Source: Pseudokineococcus marinus | Lineage (GTDB): Bacteria > Actinomycetota > Actinomycetes > Actinomycetales > Quadrisphaeraceae | Assembly: GCF_037482405.1 (NCBI RefSeq) | Contig: NZ_JBBHZZ010000004.1 | Coordinates: forward strand, 321,636 to 385,635 | Length of the DNA stretch: 64,000 nt | Reading direction: 5' to 3' | Shown: positions 43,350 to 50,355 of the stretch, piece after piece | Numbering within the stretch: the first letter of the stretch is position 1 | Layout of the letters: the number at the start of each line of letters is the position of its first letter | Translations under genes and position numbers: made by a program | Notes under the pieces: model-generated | Database searches by the model: none | What the model was told of the DNA's origin: nothing | The model's input: the letters and a program-made list of their open reading frames with translations, nothing else

Positions 43350-43361
43350 GAGCAGCGCTCT
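43349..43361. promoter_or_regulatory. Second inverted repeat AGAGC-AGC-GCTCT
   Basis: AGAGCAGCGCTCT is a perfect 5-bp inverted repeat around AGC. It overlaps the SDR -35 by one base and lies 29 bp before the TetR start. A related GAGCAGCGCT follows at 43369-43378. It may be a secondary site for the same repressor. Confidence 0.4.
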
Positions 43362-43389
43362 CGTCTGCGAGCAGCGCTACGGTGACGGG

Positions 43390-44079
43390 GTGGTGCAGAC
43401 GGCGAGGGAGCGCGCCCGCGAGGCGCTGACGGCGGACATCGTCGAGACGGCGCGCGGCCAGCTCGCCGAGGTGGGCGCGGCGGCGCTGTCGCTGCGGGCG
43501 GTCGCGCGCGAGCTGGGCCTGGCGTCGTCCGCGGTCTACCGCTACGTGCCGAGCCGCGACGACCTCCTCACGCGGCTGCTCGTCGCCGGCTACGCGTCGC
43601 TCGGCGCCGCCGCCGAGGACGCCGACGACCCGGGCCTCGCGCCGCGCGGCCGGTGGGTCGCCGTCAGCCGCGGCGTCCGCGCGTGGGCGCTGGCGCACCC
43701 GCACGAGTGGGCGCTGCTCTACGGCTCCCCCGTGCCGGGGTACGCGGCGCCGCAGGACACCGTCGTCGCGGCGATGCGCTCGGCGGGCGTCTTCGGCCGG
43801 GTGCTCGGCGACGCGGCGCGCTCCGGCGGTCTGGTCGGGCGGACCCCGGATGCCGACCGCACCCCGCTCGTCGGCCCCGACGTCGGCCCCGTGCTCGGCG
43901 GCGAGCACCCCGCGCTCGACGACGACGTCCGCGCCCGCGCCGTCCTCGCGTGGAGCTCGACCCTCGGGCTCGTGAGCGCCGAGCTCTTCGGCCACCTCGT
44001 CGGCGTGACGACCGACCAGGACGCGTTCTTCACCGAGCAGGTGGGGCGGCTGGCCGACCTCGTCGGCCTGATGGGCTGA
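43390..44079 (+). CDS. TetR/AcrR family transcriptional regulator
   Basis: This is a 229-aa repressor. The N-terminal HTH spans residues about 10-57 (ALTADIVETARGQLAEVG, LSLRAVARELGLASSAVYRYVPSRDDLL). The C-terminal half is a TetR_C ligand-binding domain (WALAHPHEWALLYGSPVPGY). The start may be either of two adjacent GTG codons (43390, 43393). A possible -10 TACGGT ends 6 nt before the first, so the transcript may be leaderless. It is divergent from the SDR gene and sits beside its operator. Confidence 0.93.
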   Translation: MVQTARERAREALTADIVETARGQLAEVGAAALSLRAVARELGLASSAVYRYVPSRDDLLTRLLVAGYASLGAAAEDADDPGLAPRGRWVAVSRGVRAWALAHPHEWALLYGSPVPGYAAPQDTVVAAMRSAGVFGRVLGDAARSGGLVGRTPDADRTPLVGPDVGPVLGGEHPALDDDVRARAVLAWSSTLGLVSAELFGHLVGVTTDQDAFFTEQVGRLADLVGLMG

Positions 44080-44102
44080 CGGCCTCCCGCCGAGCCGCCG
44101 CC

Positions 44103-44294
44103 GTGGAGGCCGGTGCCCTCCCGAAGGAGCTGGGCGAGCGCCTGGCGCCGGCCACGGGACTGCGCGGAGTGATCGTGCACGAGTACGCGGCTCTGGACCT
44201 CGAGCGGGTCGCGGCAGCGCGCCCGTTGGCTCTCGACGGTTTCCGCGTCTACGTCAGCGCCGTCGCCGCACACCTCGTCCGGCGCCGGACCTGA
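44103..44294 (+). pseudogene. Truncated HepT-like (DUF86) toxin, C-terminal half only
   Basis: A 63-aa frame starting at a GTG keeps the HepT core: LPKELGERLAPATGLRGVIVHEYAALDLERV. This includes the RNase/AMPylated R-x4-H-x-Y motif (RGVIVHEY). Full HepT proteins are about 110-145 aa and have an N-terminal helical part that is absent here. The upstream 23 bp run straight from the TetR stop. No MntA-type nucleotidyltransferase antitoxin is present. It is most likely a remnant of a HEPN-MNT system. The 95-bp repeat element begins 6 bp after its stop. Confidence 0.7.
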
Positions 44295-44299
44295 CCCGT

Positions 44300-44394
44300 C
44301 CAGTCCGACGGCGAGCGCCGAGTCCGACGTCGCACCGGTCGCCGGCGCCGTCCGACCACCCGGGCGTCGGACTCGAGACGCGACGTCGGACTCG
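44300..44394. repeat. 95-bp four-unit dyad element, copy A
   Basis: Four 13-bp units lie at 44300, 44319, 44363 and 44382. The first two read CGAGTCCGACGTC (unit 1 with two mismatches); the last two read its complement GACGTCGGACTCG (unit 3 with one mismatch). Units 2 and 4, with flanking bases, make a perfect 17-bp inverted repeat (44317-44333 / 44380-44396). A small GTCCGAC/GTCGGAC hairpin fills the centre (44350-44372). The element separates the HepT remnant from the convergent kinase gene. Confidence 0.9.
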
Positions 44395-44407
44395 GCGGAG
44401 CGGCCCG

Positions 44408-45115
44408 TCAGGCCGTCGGCCCGCCGGGCACCGGCACCGCCGAAGCCGGCACGACGACGTCCGCCCCGGCAGCGCCCGGGGCGACGAGCACGGCGTTCGG
44501 CTCGTCCGTCGCGCCGACCCACGCCACTGCGTCGTCGGGCGTCTTGCCGAAGCGCACGTGCCGGGCGACGAGGCGCTCGCGGCGGACGTCGTCGTCGACG
44601 GCGACGAACCACACCTCGTCGAGGAGGCCGCGCACCGGCGTCCACGCCACGTCGTCGATCAGCAGGTAGTTGCCCTCGGTCACGACGAGCCGGCAGTCCG
44701 GCTCGACGGGCAGCGCACCCGCGAGCGGCTGCTCGAGATCGCGCTCGAAGGCGGGCGCGTAGACCGTCGCGGACGACGGCGCCCGCAGCCGCTCCAGGAG
44801 GGCGGCGTAGCCGTGCGCGTCGAAGGTGTCCGGCGCCCCCTTGCGTCCCAGCCGTCCGAGGCGCCGCAGCGCGACGTCGGCGAGGTGGAAGCCGTCCATG
44901 GGCACGTGCGCCACCCACGTCGCCGAGCAGCCCTCGGGCGGGTCCGCCGCCAGCGCGGCGACGACCGCCTCGGCGAGCGTGGTCTTGCCGGCTCCCGGCG
45001 CACCGCACACCCCGAGGACCGACCGGCCCGGGCGCTCCGCGAGCGCCCGGGCACGGTCGAGCAGGTCGCCGAAGGTCACCTCCGCCGTCGGCGGGGCCGA
45101 CGTCGAGCTCGTCAC
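44408..45115 (-). CDS. P-loop sugar/nucleoside kinase (FrcK/pantothenate-kinase-like)
   Basis: This is a 235-aa kinase with Walker A GVCGAPGAGKTT near residues 36-47, a VPMDGFHLADVAL segment after it, and a VVTEGNYLLID strand. These are typical of the uridine/pantothenate kinase-like group that includes FrcK. The GTG at 45115 overlaps the isomerase stop (GTGA), so the frame to 45535 is not the true start. It is last in the sugar operon and probably phosphorylates the imported or epimerised sugar. Confidence 0.9.
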   Translation of the reverse strand: MTSSTSAPPTAEVTFGDLLDRARALAERPGRSVLGVCGAPGAGKTTLAEAVVAALAADPPEGCSATWVAHVPMDGFHLADVALRRLGRLGRKGAPDTFDAHGYAALLERLRAPSSATVYAPAFERDLEQPLAGALPVEPDCRLVVTEGNYLLIDDVAWTPVRGLLDEVWFVAVDDDVRRERLVARHVRFGKTPDDAVAWVGATDEPNAVLVAPGAAGADVVVPASAVPVPGGPTA

Positions 45116-46029
45116 GACCGCCGCCGGGCGGCCGCCATCCCGAGCTCCATGACGCCGCGGGCGTGCCGGGCGAGGTCGTCGCCGTCCTCCCAGAGGTCCC
45201 GCCAGACGGCGAGGTCGTTGGACAGGCCGCGCGCCACGACGCTGGAGGAGAACGACTCGAAGGTGATGGGACCCGTGTACCCGACATCGACGAGGGCGTG
45301 GAAGAACCCCGTGAGGTCGATGGACCCCGAGCCGAGGTAGCCGCGGTGGTTCTCCCCCACGTGGACGTACCCGAGGCGCTCGCCGACCTCCCGCACCGGG
45401 CGGACGAGGTCGTCCTCCTCGATGTTCATGTGGTACGTGTCCAGGTGCACGAGCACGTTGTCCGCGCCGATGTCGTCGGCGAGGGCGAGCGCCTGCCGCG
45501 CCGTGTTGACGACGTTCGTCTCGTACCGGTTGCACACCTCCAGCCCGAGCGTCATGCCGCGGGAGGCCGCCTCGCCCGCGAGGCCCCGCAGCACCGTCAC
45601 GACGTTGCGCCGGCCGGCGTCGGTCAGCGGACCGGGGTACTTCCCGAGCGCCGAGTACAGGGCGCCGGTGAGGTGCGTGCCGCCGAGGTCCTGGGTCACC
45701 TGCAGCGAGTCGTGCAGGAGCGCCTCGCCACGGGCCACGACGGCCGGGTCGTCGCTGGAGACGTCGGCGTCGAAGGCGAGTCCGCGCGAGCAGGCGACGC
45801 CGAGCCCGGCGTCGTCGAGCAGCCGGCGCGCGTGGGCGACGTCGAGGCGGTCGCGGTCGTGCAGCGAGAGCTCGAGCAGGTCGTAGCCCGCGGCGGCGGT
45901 GCGGGCGACGGCGTCCTCCATCTCGGCGGGCGTCGTCCCGCCCGTCCAGACGAGGGCGTGGACGCCGAGCGGGTTGCCGGTGCGGGGGGCGGCGCGCCCC
46001 GGGGCGGGCGCGTCGGTCGTGGTGGTCAC
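45112..46029 (-). CDS. Sugar isomerase/epimerase, D-tagatose/D-psicose 3-epimerase family
   Basis: This is a 305-aa TIM-barrel metalloenzyme. The metal and substrate residues of the ketose 3-epimerases are visible: Glu in LEVCNRYETN, Asp and His in HLDTYHMNIEE, His in HVGENHRGYLGSG and Glu in TFESFSS. The GTG start has GAGGAG upstream. Placed between the ATPase and kinase genes, it probably interconverts the imported ketose (for example psicose or tagatose with fructose or sorbose) before phosphorylation. Specificity within the family cannot be fixed by eye. Confidence 0.92.
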   Translation of the reverse strand: MTTTTDAPAPGRAAPRTGNPLGVHALVWTGGTTPAEMEDAVARTAAAGYDLLELSLHDRDRLDVAHARRLLDDAGLGVACSRGLAFDADVSSDDPAVVARGEALLHDSLQVTQDLGGTHLTGALYSALGKYPGPLTDAGRRNVVTVLRGLAGEAASRGMTLGLEVCNRYETNVVNTARQALALADDIGADNVLVHLDTYHMNIEEDDLVRPVREVGERLGYVHVGENHRGYLGSGSIDLTGFFHALVDVGYTGPITFESFSSSVVARGLSNDLAVWRDLWEDGDDLARHARGVMELGMAAARRRS

Positions 46030-46048
46030 TGGTGGTCTCCTCGACGGC

Positions 46049-46846
46049 TCAGGCGCTCTTGGCGCCGGTGATGAGGGCGACGATCTCCTCGCCCGTGGTG
46101 TCCTCGGTGCGTCGCCCGGCGGCGCAGCGACCGGAGCGCATGACCCACACCTGGTCGGACAGGCGCATGACCTGCTCGAAGTTGTGGCTCACGAGCAGCA
46201 CGGCCCGGCCGTCGTCCCGCAGGCGCCGGATCAGCGCCTCGACGCGCTCGGTCTCCTGGACGCCCAGCGCGGCCGTCGGCTCGTCCATGATCACCAGGCG
46301 CGAGCTGAAGCCGGCGGCGCGGCAGATGGCGACCGCCTGGCGCTGGCCTCCCGAGAGCCGCCGCACGCGCGAGGTCGTCGAGGGCACGTTGACCGACAGC
46401 CCCGAGACCATGTCCCGAGCCCCGGCCCTCATGCCGCGCCGGTCGAGCACCCGGAAGGGGCCGACGCCCTTGGTCAGCTCGCGGTTGAGGTAGAGGTTCT
46501 GCCAGACGGCGAGGTCCTCCACGAGCGCGAGGCTCTGGTGGACGGTCTCGATGCCCGCCTCCCGCGCCTCCTGCGGGTCGCGGAAGGACACGGCGTCCCC
46601 GCCGAGCTCGATCGTGCCGTCGTCGGGCCGGTGCACCCCGGCGACGCACTTGACGAAGGTCGACTTGCCGGCGCCGTTGTCGCCGACGATCGCGGTGATC
46701 TCACCCGCCCGCAGGTCGAGGTCGACGTCCTTGAGCGCCCGGACGCTGCCGAAGGACAGCGAGACCCCGCGGGCTCGCAGGAGGACGTCGCCCGTCGGCT
46801 CGGACGGCCCGGTGGGGCGGGGGGCGGTGGTGGTGGGGGAGCTCAT
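46049..46846 (-). CDS. Sugar ABC transporter ATP-binding protein (FrcA-like)
   Basis: This is a 265-aa single-domain ABC ATPase. Walker A is GDNGAGKST, the signature is LSGGQRQAVAIC and Walker B is LVIMDEPTAALG. The single domain matches FrcA rather than the double-domain RbsA/XylG type. The ATG start overlaps the permease stop by 4 bp. Confidence 0.94.
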   Translation of the reverse strand: MSSPTTTAPRPTGPSEPTGDVLLRARGVSLSFGSVRALKDVDLDLRAGEITAIVGDNGAGKSTFVKCVAGVHRPDDGTIELGGDAVSFRDPQEAREAGIETVHQSLALVEDLAVWQNLYLNRELTKGVGPFRVLDRRGMRAGARDMVSGLSVNVPSTTSRVRRLSGGQRQAVAICRAAGFSSRLVIMDEPTAALGVQETERVEALIRRLRDDGRAVLLVSHNFEQVMRLSDQVWVMRSGRCAAGRRTEDTTGEEIVALITGAKSA

Positions 46847-47874
46847 CGCTGGTACCTCGAGAGGAAGGCGGCGAGGACGACGACCGAGCCGACGGCGACC
46901 GGCTGGTAGAACTGCGAGACGCCGAGCAGGGTCAGCCCGTTGGTGAGGGCGGTGAGCAGCAGGGCGCCGAACAGGGGCCCGGCGATGTTGGCCCGCCCTC
47001 CCATGAGAGCGACACCGCCGAGGACGACCGACGCGACCGCGTTGAGCAGGAACTGCGTGTTCGCGGCGGGCTCCGCGGCGCCGATGCGAGCGACGAGCAG
47101 GACCCCGGCGAGGCCCGCGCAGGTGCCGCTCAGCGTGTAGACCGCGGTCTTGACGCGACGGGTGCTGATGCCGGTGGCCGTCGCGGCCTCCGGGGACCCG
47201 CCCGCCGCGAGCACGTGAGTGCCGAAGCGCGTGTGGAAGAGCAGGACGTGCGCCGCCGCGGCGACGACCAGGGCCACGAGCACCGGGTACCCGACGACGC
47301 CGACGCCACCGGTCGAGAGCCGGAGCATGAAGGTGCTGATGATCGACTGCGGCTGCCCGCCGGAGACGACGAGCGCGAGCCCCGAGGCGATCGACAGCCC
47401 ACCGATCGTCACGATGAAGTCGGTGATGCGCCCGTAGCCGATGACGAGGCCCTGGGCGAGGCCGAAGAGCAGGCCGGTCACGACGGACACGACCACGCAC
47501 ACGCCCACGGGGGCGCCGGCGCCGAAGGCGACGCCGAACATGACGGCGCTGAAGGTCATCGTCGAGGCCACGGCGAGGTCGATGCCGCCGGTGGCCACGG
47601 TGAAGGTCTGCCCCGTGGCCAGGACGACGAGGATCGCCGCCGCCGCCAGCATCGCCTCGATGTTGCCGAGGGTCAGGAAGGTCGGGTCGAGGACCTGGAA
47701 GAGGACCACGAGGACCACCAGCCCCACCGGGGCGGCCAGCTCGGCCCAGGTGCCCGGGTCGGCCAACCGCTCCCGCCACCGCGGACGCGCCGGGGTGGCG
47801 GCGCCGTCGCGGTCCGCGCCGTCAGGGCCGCTGCGGCGTGCGCCGTCCCTGCTGGTGCTCGTCGTCGCGCTCAC
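46843..47874 (-). CDS. Sugar ABC transporter permease (FrcC/RbsC-like)
   Basis: This is a 343-aa permease of the CUT2 family with about nine or ten hydrophobic segments. The conserved VATGGIDLAVAS, ITDFIVTIGG and NAVASVVLGGVALMGGRANIAG motifs are present. The GTG at 47874 has GGAGGGGG upstream, which fixes the start within a much longer open frame. The N-terminal 45 residues are charged and cytoplasmic. Confidence 0.94.
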   Translation of the reverse strand: MSATTSTSRDGARRSGPDGADRDGAATPARPRWRERLADPGTWAELAAPVGLVVLVVLFQVLDPTFLTLGNIEAMLAAAAILVVLATGQTFTVATGGIDLAVASTMTFSAVMFGVAFGAGAPVGVCVVVSVVTGLLFGLAQGLVIGYGRITDFIVTIGGLSIASGLALVVSGGQPQSIISTFMLRLSTGGVGVVGYPVLVALVVAAAAHVLLFHTRFGTHVLAAGGSPEAATATGISTRRVKTAVYTLSGTCAGLAGVLLVARIGAAEPAANTQFLLNAVASVVLGGVALMGGRANIAGPLFGALLLTALTNGLTLLGVSQFYQPVAVGSVVVLAAFLSRYQR

Positions 47875-47917
47875 CACGCGCCCCCTCCGGTCGTCCGCGG
47901 TGCGCTCACGCCGGCCA

Positions 47918-48949
47918 TCAGCCGGCCGTCGGCGACGCCGCCGCGGCGCCGTCCTCGAACGGCTGGGGGAAGGCCGCGAGCGCCTGCTCGGCGACGTCCG
48001 GCGTGACGAGCGCCACCGGCGCGTCGACCTCGGCCTCGACGTCCTCGCCCCGCGCCAGGCTCGCGCAGGCCTCGACGCCGAGCTGGCCCACGGCGTAGGG
48101 GTACTGGGCCACCGTCGCGGCGAGGTCGCCGTCGGCGACCGCCTGCAGCGCCTCCTCGTTGCCGTCGACGCTGATGACGCTGATCTGGTCCTCCAGACCG
48201 GCGTTGGCCACCGCTCGAGCGATGCCGAGGCCCATGTCGTCGTTCGCGGCGAAGAAGCCCTTGATGTCCGGGTTGGCGGTGATGAGGTCGGTGGCCGCGG
48301 TGAGCGCCTGCTGGCGGTTCCAGTCGGCGGAGACGACCGGGAGCAGGTCGAGGTCGCTCGCGGCCGACGAGAAGCCGTCGATCCGCGCGGCGCTGGTGAC
48401 GTCACCCGCCACCCCGGCGACAAGGCCCACGGTGCCCGAGCCGCCGAGCAGCTCGACCATGTGCTCACCCGCCAGGGCGCCGGCGGCCTCGTTGTCCGTG
48501 CCGATGTAGCTGTCGATCTCCAGGCCGGCGGCCTGGGCCGCCTCCTCGTCCACCGGCTGGTCGATGTTGACCACGGGCGTGCCCTCGGGCAGCTGGGCCA
48601 GGCCCTGGACGAGGTTGTTGCCGGTGATCGGGTTGACGACGTAGCAGTCGTAGGACTGCTGGGCGAGCGCGGTGAGGCGCTCGGCCTGCCCCGTCGTGTC
48701 GGTGATCGACTGCGCGGCCTGCACCTCGACGCCGACGCCGGCGTCGGACGCGCCGGCCTCGATGCCGTCGCGCATCGCCTGGAAGAAGGGGTTGTCGAGC
48801 CCCTTGATGACGGCGGCGACGCGGACGTCGCCGCCGTCTCCGCTCGGGGTGTCGGAGCTCGTGGCGTCCTGCTCGCCCCCGCACGCCGAGGCGAGCAGGA
48901 GGACGGGCAGGACGGCGAAGGACAGGGGTCGCAGGCTCGGGCGCGTCAT
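47918..48949 (-). CDS. Sugar ABC transporter substrate-binding lipoprotein (FrcB/RbsB-like)
   Basis: This is a 343-aa CUT2 binding protein (Peripla_BP_4). The signal ends in the lipobox ASAC near residue 23. The mature part has VAAVIKGLDNPFFQAMRDGIE, PEGTPVVNIDQPVDE and IKGFFAANDDMGLGIARAV. The ATG has GAGGAG upstream. It is the first gene of the importer operon and follows a promoter whose -10 overlaps a ROK operator. Confidence 0.95.
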   Translation of the reverse strand: MTRPSLRPLSFAVLPVLLLASACGGEQDATSSDTPSGDGGDVRVAAVIKGLDNPFFQAMRDGIEAGASDAGVGVEVQAAQSITDTTGQAERLTALAQQSYDCYVVNPITGNNLVQGLAQLPEGTPVVNIDQPVDEEAAQAAGLEIDSYIGTDNEAAGALAGEHMVELLGGSGTVGLVAGVAGDVTSAARIDGFSSAASDLDLLPVVSADWNRQQALTAATDLITANPDIKGFFAANDDMGLGIARAVANAGLEDQISVISVDGNEEALQAVADGDLAATVAQYPYAVGQLGVEACASLARGEDVEAEVDAPVALVTPDVAEQALAAFPQPFEDGAAAASPTAG

Positions 48950-48975
48950 CGCGTCTCCTCGGGTGGGCCGCTGGC

Positions 48976-48999
48976 TTAATGTCTGCGGCTAGACGTTAA
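48976..48999. promoter_or_regulatory. Inverted repeat, putative ROK operator
   Basis: TTAATGTCT and AGACGTTAA form 9-bp arms around a 6-bp spacer (TTAANGTCT-N6-AGACNTTAA, one asymmetric base in each arm). The site is AT-rich against a GC-rich background and lies between the binding-protein gene and the divergent ROK regulator. Confidence 0.7.
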
Positions 49000-49022
49000 G
49001 GCGGCCGTTGATGGCTCGTCAA
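48993..49022 (-). promoter_or_regulatory. Promoter of the CUT2 sugar operon
   Basis: On the minus strand, TTGACG (49022-49017), an 18-bp spacer and TAACGT (48998-48993) form a promoter. The -10 lies inside the right arm of the operator, so a bound regulator would block it. Confidence 0.6.
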
Positions 49023-49036
49023 GCACGAAAAGGGTG

Positions 49037-49065
49037 TTGCCCCGGACACATTGGTGACGTACCGT
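49037..49065 (+). promoter_or_regulatory. Promoter of the ROK regulator gene
   Basis: TTGCCC (49037-49042), a 17-bp spacer and TACCGT (49060-49065) form a sigma-70-type promoter. It ends 9 nt before the ATG at 49075, so the transcript would be almost leaderless, and the GTG/TTG starts at 49051-49054 would not be transcribed. Confidence 0.5.
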
Positions 49066-49074
49066 CCCGCGCTC

Positions 49075-50280
49075 ATGGACACGGCTCTCGGCGACGGCGC
49101 GGCCCTCAGCGACGGGGCGGCCGAGCTGCTGCGCCGGCTGCGAGGTGGTCGTCCGGTCACCCGCGCCGGGGTGGGCGCCGAGACGGGCTGGGCGCGGGCG
49201 ACCGTCAACGCCCGGCTGGACGAGCTCCTCGCGACCGGCCTCGTCGTGGACGCCGGCGTCCGGGGCGGCTCGCGGGGACGACCGGCAGGCCGCTTCGTCT
49301 TCAACGCCGCACGCGGGGGGCTGCTCATCGCCGACGTCGGCGCCTCGGCGGCACGGCTGGCGCACTGCGACCTCGGGGGCGGCATCTGCTCGCAGACGAC
49401 CGTCGACCTCGACATCCGCGACGGTCCGGACCGCGTCCTCGAGCTCGTGACGTCGGGACTCGCGTCGCTGCCCACGCGGGACGAGCTCCCCGCCTGGGCG
49501 ATGGGCATGAGCCTGCCGGGCCCCGTGGAGCACCCGACAGGGCGCATCGTCTCCCCGCCGATGATGACGGGCTGGGACGGCGTGACGGTGCCCGCCCTGC
49601 TCGAGCCTCGGCTCGGGGTGCCCGTGCTCGTCGAGAACGACGTCAACGCGATGGTGTGGGGCGAGCACGTCCTCGCCGAGGAGCCGCTGGACGACCTGCT
49701 GCTCGTCAAGGTCGGCACCGGCATCGGCGCGGGCCTCGTCACCCACGGGCAGATCCTGCGCGGAGCCCGCGGCTCCGCCGGCGACCTCGGCCACACCCAC
49801 ACCGCCGGGGACGTCACCGACCGCGAGCCGCCGCTGTGCCGCTGCGGGAAGCTCGGCTGCCTCGAGGCGTACGCGGGAGGCTGGGCGCTCGCCCGGGACC
49901 TCGTCGACGACGGGCTCGAGGTGGCCGACGTGCGGGACGTCGTCGCAGCCCTCCAGGCCGGGGACCCCCGCGCCGTGCGCCGCGTCCGCGAGGCGGGCCG
50001 CGTCCTGGGCATCGGCATCGCCGACGCCGTGAGCCTGCTCAACCCCTCGGAGGTCGTCGTCTCGGGCGGCCTCGCCGTCGCGGGTGAGCACCTCCTGTCC
50101 GGCATCCGCGAGCGCGTCGCCGCGTTCTCCCTGCCCCTGGCGACGACCGGGCTGCGCATCCGCGTGAGCAGCCGCCCCCACGACGTCGGCGTCGTCGGCA
50201 TGGCCGACCTCGTGGCCCGGTGGGCGCTCGACCCCGCACGGGTGAACGACGTCCTGGCGCGGGTGGGCGCCCCGACCTGA
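49075..50280 (+). CDS. ROK family transcriptional regulator (FrcR-like)
   Basis: This is a 401-aa repressor with an N-terminal winged HTH (TRAGVGAETGWARATVNARLDELLATGLV) and a ROK domain. The ROK domain has the signature VKVGTGIGAGLV, then GDLGHTHT and CRCGKLGCLE. The frame is open to 49051, but the promoter at 49037-49065 places the ATG at 49075 as the likely start. The divergent layout against binding protein, permease, ATPase and kinase matches the rhizobial frcRBCAK order. Confidence 0.91.
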   Translation: MDTALGDGAALSDGAAELLRRLRGGRPVTRAGVGAETGWARATVNARLDELLATGLVVDAGVRGGSRGRPAGRFVFNAARGGLLIADVGASAARLAHCDLGGGICSQTTVDLDIRDGPDRVLELVTSGLASLPTRDELPAWAMGMSLPGPVEHPTGRIVSPPMMTGWDGVTVPALLEPRLGVPVLVENDVNAMVWGEHVLAEEPLDDLLLVKVGTGIGAGLVTHGQILRGARGSAGDLGHTHTAGDVTDREPPLCRCGKLGCLEAYAGGWALARDLVDDGLEVADVRDVVAALQAGDPRAVRRVREAGRVLGIGIADAVSLLNPSEVVVSGGLAVAGEHLLSGIRERVAAFSLPLATTGLRIRVSSRPHDVGVVGMADLVARWALDPARVNDVLARVGAPT

Positions 50281-50300
50281 CGCCGCAGCGGCGGACGCAG

Positions 50301-50342
50301 GACCGCCCGCGTCCCGGCGGGGAGCCGGGGACGCGGGCGGTC
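50301..50342. terminator. Bidirectional hairpin terminator
   Basis: GACCGCCCGCGTCCC (50301-50315) and GGGACGCGGGCGGTC (50328-50342) are perfect 15-bp arms with a 12-nt loop. They lie between the convergent ROK regulator and alpha-amylase genes and can serve both. Confidence 0.8.
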
Positions 50343-50355
50343 GGGACGGTGCAGG

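Noticed and set aside
44300..44394. Copy A as an ordinary Rho-independent terminator only
   Set aside because: It may terminate transcription, but the identical 13-mers and 19/44/19 spacing shared with two other copies go beyond what a terminator requires.
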